A stretch of DNA of 10,627 nt from Lachnospiraceae bacterium. GTDB taxonomy: Bacteria > Bacillota_A > Clostridia > Lachnospirales > Lachnospiraceae. The translations under genes were made by a program, and so were the position numbers. Shown in pieces: positions 6,837 through 10,627 of the stretch (within the stretch, counting starts at the first letter, position 1; each line of letters opens with the position of its first letter). Under the pieces are notes generated by a model that saw nothing but the letters and a program-made list of their open reading frames with translations, ran no database searches and was not told where the DNA came from. The DNA is taken from NCBI GenBank assembly GCA_017437705.1, contig JAFRYJ010000245.1:1-10627 (forward strand). Reading direction: 5' to 3'.

Positions 6837-7865
6837 TCATCTTCCGTTTTTGATCGTTTCTGCATAGAGATCCGAATAGCTGATGTCAGACCTGTCCATC
6901 CATGATGAAAACTCGGCTGTTATCTTATTCTGCACAAGTATATCGACGGCAGCCTCCGTTTCCTTATTGCTGACGGCTTTTACGCATTCGAAGATATAAT
7001 ATCCCCGGACGGTCTCTATTATTTCACTAATAGAGCCGTCTTCCAGAGGATTTACGGCTTCGGAAAGTCTTTTTTCAAGCACATAACCGCTGTCACGTAC
7101 CATGCCGTTCCTTGCTATGATGACCTTCTCCTCTGCCCTGACGCCGGTCTCCCGGCGGCTGTCGGAATACGTCTCTATGGCCTTCTTCATGCTCATGCCG
7201 CCTTTTAAGGCCTCCTGAGCGTCCCGGATGCGTGTTTCGGCATCATCATCCTTTGAAGAAGTCTCATCTCCGGTGCCCGCTTCCTTCTTGTAAACGGCAA
7301 TAAAACGGTATTCGCCGCAGATGCAGCCGTTCTTCTCGTCGTCGGTAAGCTCTTCCTTAAGCTTCTCCCCGTAGGCTTCGAAGACGGCGTTCGAAACGGC
7401 GGAATGCTCCGCAGCCAGCTCGATGTCCTCGTCCGTGATCCCGAACTGCTCGCGCTGCTCCTTCGTGATGAGTCCCTTCATCCGGTCTGCATCTTCCTGT
7501 ATACGGGCCTGCTCCTCCGGATCGATCTGAATATCGAAATCCCCTGCCTTCGACAGCATCCAGGCCATGAAGGCCGAGCTGACGGTACAGTTTTCCATAA
7601 GCAAGTCGTGATATGTGGTACTGCCGTCTATGGCCGCATTCCAGTCGCTGATGCCCTGTTCCTTCTCATATGAATTTTTCGTGCAGCAGTATCCGGTGTA
7701 AAAGTCGGCGTTCGTTACCTCCACATCCCCTATCATGAAGGCAACGTCCTTATCTTCCTCGATCTTTGAACCGCCGTCACTGCCGCCGGATCCTCCGACG
7801 CAGCCTGAGAGCATCAGAAGCGATGCCAGAGCCGCGGAAAAGATCCGCGTTTTAAATCCGTTCAT
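6837..7865 (-). CDS. PrsA-like lipoprotein with degenerate, probably inactive parvulin domain
   Basis: This 342-residue protein has a lipoprotein signal peptide ending in LMLSGC, so Cys22 should be lipidated, followed by a glycine/serine-rich tether (23-33). It is a relative of the prsA product directly upstream: ISDWN..TTY near 72-85 corresponds to INDWD..ITY, GSISEIIETVRGYYIFECVK corresponds to GGISDIVEVTYGYHIIKCVS, and both end with a ...W...S.W/L... tail. In the region matching the parvulin domain (about 185-297), the two histidines of the active site are lost: Val191 stands where prsA has His203 and Tyr290 where it has His308. It carries six cysteines besides Cys22 (60, 61, 93, 181, 183, 294). 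It likely acts as a chaperone or scaffold at the outer membrane face, not as an isomerase. AGGAG lies 8 bases before the ATG. It is 18 bases from each neighbour and probably cotranscribed with both. Confidence 0.8.
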   Translation of the reverse strand: MNGFKTRIFSAALASLLMLSGCVGGSGGSDGGSKIEEDKDVAFMIGDVEVTNADFYTGYCCTKNSYEKEQGISDWNAAIDGSTTYHDLLMENCTVSSAFMAWMLSKAGDFDIQIDPEEQARIQEDADRMKGLITKEQREQFGITDEDIELAAEHSAVSNAVFEAYGEKLKEELTDDEKNGCICGEYRFIAVYKKEAGTGDETSSKDDDAETRIRDAQEALKGGMSMKKAIETYSDSRRETGVRAEEKVIIARNGMVRDSGYVLEKRLSEAVNPLEDGSISEIIETVRGYYIFECVKAVSNKETEAAVDILVQNKITAEFSSWMDRSDISYSDLYAETIKNGR

Positions 7866-7883
7866 ACCCCGGTCTCCTGGCGT

Positions 7884-8960
7884 TTATTCGACCTTAAGAT
7901 CCGCCCATTTGCTGAAGAAGGTGCACTCGGCGGTCTCCATCCAGTCGTAGTATTCCGTATCCACCTTAGTTGCAGCCAGATCTGTCTTTGCCGATTCGAA
8001 GGTATCCTCGTCGACGAGGCTGACACATTTGATGATGTGGTACCCGTAAGTGACCTCCACGATATCGCTGATGCCGCCTTCATCGAGCGCGTTGGCAGCC
8101 TCGGCAAAGGCATCGTAATACCTCATGCCGTCGGGGCCTGTGCCTTCTTTGTTGATATAATAATCCACGCCGGAATCGGCAGTGTATTCCTTTGCCAGCT
8201 CCTCGAAGTCTTCGCCGTTCCTGGCCCTGTCAAGGATATCCTGGGCCTGTGCCCTCTTCTGCGCCTTGAATTCTGCCGTCTCCTCGTCGGTGGGCACTAC
8301 GATATCCCCGTTCTCGTCGGTCTCGTATTCCCTGTCGGTGGATATGAGGATGTGCTGTACATGCCTGTACTTGCAGGACTCCAGATCCTCCTCCGTAAGG
8401 GTGGCCCTCTTCTCGGCAATAAGATCGTCGTAGGCAGCCTGTGCCCTGGTGACCCTTATAAGGACCTCCGTGACATTATCAAGATTAAGCCCGAATCTCT
8501 TTACATATTCCGGATCGATGCTGTCAAGATATGCCTGGGCCTTCTCCTGTATCGCCACGATCTCCTCGTCGGTGATCTTAATATCCCTTTCATCGGCTAT
8601 CCTGTTCAGATAGATGTCCTGGAGCACCGTGCTCTGCACCTGCTCCTTAAGATACTCGCCGTAGGTGATGCCCTTGCTGGTGAGCTCCACATCCCAGTCG
8701 TTTATGCCGTAATTGTTTTCCCACTGGGTCTTTGTGATGGCATAGTAGAACAGAAGCTCCGATGCGGGAGCGGTATCGTCACCCAGGGTAACGGCCGTCT
8801 CATCCGGATCGAACGTAAGCTCTTCGGTCTCCGTTTCCGTTTCCTCGACCGGGGTCGTCTCGCTCTCTTCCTCCGTCTTCTTGCCGCCGCAGCCTGCAAA
8901 CAATACTGCCGCCATCGATACAGCCATTACGATCCCGACTGCCTTCTTAAAAAACTTCAT
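7884..8960 (-). CDS. prsA: PrsA-type foldase lipoprotein (parvulin peptidyl-prolyl isomerase)
   Basis: PrsA lipoproteins sit on the outer face of the membrane and help exported proteins fold. The 358-residue product has a lysine-rich signal peptide with lipobox LFAGC (Cys24), then a glutamate/threonine-rich linker to about residue 50. Residues about 60-190 form a SurA/PrsA-like helical chaperone part. Residues about 198-313 form the parvulin domain, with RHVQHILIS (His200, His203), the DFEELAKEYTADSG segment and the conserved ending GYHIIKCV (His308). The usual GGDLG motif is not recognisable. I chose the ATG at 8960 because it follows AAAGGAAA by 6 to 8 bases and gives a proper signal peptide. 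An in-frame ATG at 9107 would add 49 residues unlike a signal sequence and has no ribosome binding site. A promoter inside mfd probably drives this gene and the two or three after it. Confidence 0.88.
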   Translation of the reverse strand: MKFFKKAVGIVMAVSMAAVLFAGCGGKKTEEESETTPVEETETETEELTFDPDETAVTLGDDTAPASELLFYYAITKTQWENNYGINDWDVELTSKGITYGEYLKEQVQSTVLQDIYLNRIADERDIKITDEEIVAIQEKAQAYLDSIDPEYVKRFGLNLDNVTEVLIRVTRAQAAYDDLIAEKRATLTEEDLESCKYRHVQHILISTDREYETDENGDIVVPTDEETAEFKAQKRAQAQDILDRARNGEDFEELAKEYTADSGVDYYINKEGTGPDGMRYYDAFAEAANALDEGGISDIVEVTYGYHIIKCVSLVDEDTFESAKTDLAATKVDTEYYDWMETAECTFFSKWADLKVE

Positions 8961-9111
8961 GATGATTTCCTTTCTGAAAACATACATATCCGCAGCACCG
9001 TCCCCATGCGGAAACGCATCCGGTCCGGGGCGTGATGCGGGCATCGTTCCGGCGTTTTCAGGGAGCGCCCGCGATCCCCGCGCGCTGCGCGCCGCTGCCG
9101 CCTTCATGATA
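8961..9111 (-). promoter_or_regulatory. GC-rich structured leader of prsA
   Basis: The stretch between mfd and prsA is unusually GC-rich, notably 9055-9104, and strongly self-complementary. Read on the minus strand, CGCATC (9039 down to 9034) can pair with GATGCG (9020 down to 9015). The latter can instead pair with CGCAT (9010 down to 9006) as a short hairpin with a four-base loop. The two folds exclude each other. No T-tract follows the GC-rich part, so it is not a typical terminator for mfd. Any regulatory role is inferred. Confidence 0.35.
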
Positions 9112-9118
9112 CGGTAAG

Positions 9119-9147
9119 ATTATAATTTATTCCCTGTTCTCAAGCAA
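9119..9147 (-). promoter_or_regulatory. Likely promoter of the prsA-lipoprotein-sortase genes
   Basis: On the minus strand, TATAAT (9124 down to 9119) is a perfect -10 box. TTGCTT (9147 down to 9142) keeps the TTG of the -35 box at a 17-base spacing. The -35 box lies in the last codons of mfd. A start near 9112 would give a leader of about 150 bases before the prsA ATG. Confidence 0.5.
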
Positions 9148-10627
9148 TGCTTTGAAATTGTTTATCACCGAAAATTCACATTTCAGCGGATCTCTGCGGT
9201 CCGCATCATCCGGCCTGTATATGAAATAGGGATTATCGGTGTTCCTGAAGGAAAGCCGCCCCTTATACATATTCACAAGCTCCGGGATCCCGTTTACGTC
9301 GATGTCCGCGTCCCGGTCCATCGTAAGGATCAGTTCCCTGTCGTTCTGCCTTACGGACGTGATGTGTATGCTGCGGGCCAGCTCCTTCAGGAGGGCTACG
9401 TTCATAAGGTTCTCCGTCTCTTTGGGAACGTCGCCGAAACGGTCCGTCATCTCATCGTAGATCTCGTCGAAGTCCTCCTTTGTCCTTATGAGGGAGATCC
9501 TCTTGTACATATCCAGCTTTTTGGCCTCGTTCCTTATATATGTGCCGGGAATGAAGGCATCAACGGGAACGTCGATCTCGGTCTCCGGTCCTTCATCCTC
9601 GGGCTCATCGCCCTTAAGGGTAAGCACCGCGTCCTTCAGCATCCTGCAGTAAAGATCGTAGCCCACGGCTTCCATATGGCCGCTCTGCCGCGCCCCCAGC
9701 AGGTCGCCGGCGCCTCTGATCTCCAGATCCCTCATGGCCAGCTTGAAGCCGGAGCCCAGATCCGTGAACTCCCTTATGGCCTTCAGCCTCTTCTCCGCCA
9801 CTTCTCTGATAAGCTTGTCCCTGCGGTACATCAGGAATGCGTAGGCCGTCCTGGAGCTGCGGCCGATCCTGCCGCGGAGCTGGTACAGCTGGGCAAGGCC
9901 CATCTTGTCGGCATCATTGATGATCATCGTATTAACGTTGGGGATATCCAGCCCCGTCTCGATGATCGTCGTCGACACCAGCACATCTATCTCCCTGTTG
10001 ATGAAGCTGTACATTATATCTTCCAGACGCGTCTCACTCATGCGGCCGTGGGCGTATTCCACGGTCACGTCGGGCACCAGGGAGCTGATCCGGGATGTCA
10101 TGTCCGCGATGGAGGCTATATGGTTGTAAACGAAGTATACCTGGCCTCCCCTTTTGACTTCGCGCTCGATGGCCTCCCTGATGATCTCCTCGTTGAATTC
10201 CATTATGTAGGTCTGGATCGGCTGACGGTCCTCCGGCGGCTCCTCCAGTATGCTCATATCCCTGATGCCGGAGAGCCCCATGTGCAGCGTCCTGGGGATA
10301 GGCGTTGCAGTAAGCGTAAGAACGTCCACGTCTTCCTTCAGCTGCTTGATCTTCTCCTTGTGGGCGACGCCCAGTCGCTGCTCCTCGTCTATTATAAGAA
10401 GCCCCAGATCCTTGAACCTGACGTCCTTCGACAGCAGCCTGTGGGTGCCGATGACTATATCGACAGCACCTTTCTGAAGGTCTTTAACGATCTGGTCCTG
10501 CTCCTTTTTCGTGCGGAACCGGCACAGCATCTCCACGTTTACGGGGAAGTTCCTGAACCTGTCCGTAAAGGTGTTGTAATGCTGCTGGGCAAGTATGGTC
10601 GTAGGCACCAGCATGGCCACCTGCTTG
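9127..10627 (-). CDS. mfd: Transcription-repair coupling factor Mfd, N-terminal part cut off by the window edge
   Basis: Mfd removes RNA polymerase stalled at DNA lesions and recruits UvrA for nucleotide excision repair. About 499 C-terminal residues of a protein usually about 1,100-1,200 long are present. The frame continues to the right edge as K-Q-V-A-M-L-V-P, so the true start lies outside. Visible SF2 translocase motifs are VPTTILAQQH (Ia), GTHRLL, DEEQRLGV (II), TATPIPRTLHM (III), STTIIETGLDIPN (V) and QLYQLRGRIGRS (VI). The RecG/Mfd-type relay follows as LGSGFKLAMRDLEIRGAGDLLGARQSGHM, then the C-terminal TRCF regulatory domain over the last 150 or so residues, ending KALLENRE. In Firmicutes mfd is often followed by a PrsA/SurA-like foldase gene, as here. 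No terminator with a T-tract is evident after the stop, so some transcripts may read through into prsA. Confidence 0.97.
   Translation of the reverse strand, partial: KQVAMLVPTTILAQQHYNTFTDRFRNFPVNVEMLCRFRTKKEQDQIVKDLQKGAVDIVIGTHRLLSKDVRFKDLGLLIIDEEQRLGVAHKEKIKQLKEDVDVLTLTATPIPRTLHMGLSGIRDMSILEEPPEDRQPIQTYIMEFNEEIIREAIEREVKRGGQVYFVYNHIASIADMTSRISSLVPDVTVEYAHGRMSETRLEDIMYSFINREIDVLVSTTIIETGLDIPNVNTMIINDADKMGLAQLYQLRGRIGRSSRTAYAFLMYRRDKLIREVAEKRLKAIREFTDLGSGFKLAMRDLEIRGAGDLLGARQSGHMEAVGYDLYCRMLKDAVLTLKGDEPEDEGPETEIDVPVDAFIPGTYIRNEAKKLDMYKRISLIRTKEDFDEIYDEMTDRFGDVPKETENLMNVALLKELARSIHITSVRQNDRELILTMDRDADIDVNGIPELVNMYKGRLSFRNTDNPYFIYRPDDADRRDPLKCEFSVINNFKALLENRE

Noticed and set aside
8037..9035. 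Long open frame of 332 codons on the plus strand opposite prsA
   Set aside because: It lies fully antisense to a well-supported lipoprotein gene, has no ribosome binding site and resembles no family. The codon bias of the real gene produces open opposite frames.
8961..9107. N-terminal extension of prsA to an in-frame ATG at 9107
   Set aside because: The 49 extra residues are arginine- and alanine-rich, precede a perfect lipoprotein signal peptide and lack a ribosome binding site, while the ATG at 8960 has one.

Overview
This window looks like ordinary chromosomal housekeeping DNA from a Gram-positive Clostridia bacterium, most likely Lachnospiraceae-like. The evidence is the combination of MecA, PrsA-type lipoproteins with lipoboxes, a class B sortase, QueH in place of QueG, strong AGGAG/GGAGG ribosome binding sites and TATAAT-type promoters. 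I see no phage, insertion sequence, CRISPR array, rRNA, tRNA or obvious defence system. The family is inferred from gene style only.

Layout. Seven of the nine complete or partial genes can be grouped into two leftward blocks, with one rightward gene (mecA) between them. Left block, read leftward from a promoter near 3565-3593: a membrane-anchored GH18-family glycosidase with an SH3 domain, then queH (tRNA queuosine synthesis), then metG (methionyl-tRNA synthetase, running off the left edge). These three overlap by 11 and 4 bases, so they are almost certainly one operon with translational coupling. Divergent from them is mecA, with its own promoter and a leader of about 130 bases. A bidirectional hairpin terminator and a second rightward hairpin separate mecA from the convergent ackA.

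Right block, all leftward: the C-terminal part of mfd (running off the right edge), prsA (parvulin-type foldase lipoprotein), a divergent PrsA-like lipoprotein that has lost the catalytic histidines, a class B sortase, then ackA (acetate kinase, GTG start). The prsA, second lipoprotein and sortase genes are separated by exactly 18 bases each and probably form one envelope-protein unit. A likely promoter for it lies inside the end of mfd and gives a GC-rich leader of about 150 bases. ackA lies 76 bases further on with its own strong ribosome binding site, and pta is not next to it.

How the genes relate. The right block combines post-translocation folding on the outer membrane face (PrsA and its relative) with covalent surface attachment (sortase). 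The left block combines cell-wall or spore-wall glycan cleavage with two tRNA functions, and there is no obvious shared pathway. MecA is a ClpC adaptor, and AckA makes ATP and acetate from acetyl phosphate.

The most interesting items are small: a tandem PrsA pair in which one copy appears catalytically dead, two leaders with mutually exclusive hairpins (one covering the mecA ribosome binding site), and a nested set of inverted repeats between mecA and ackA. I found no convincing previously undescribed system.
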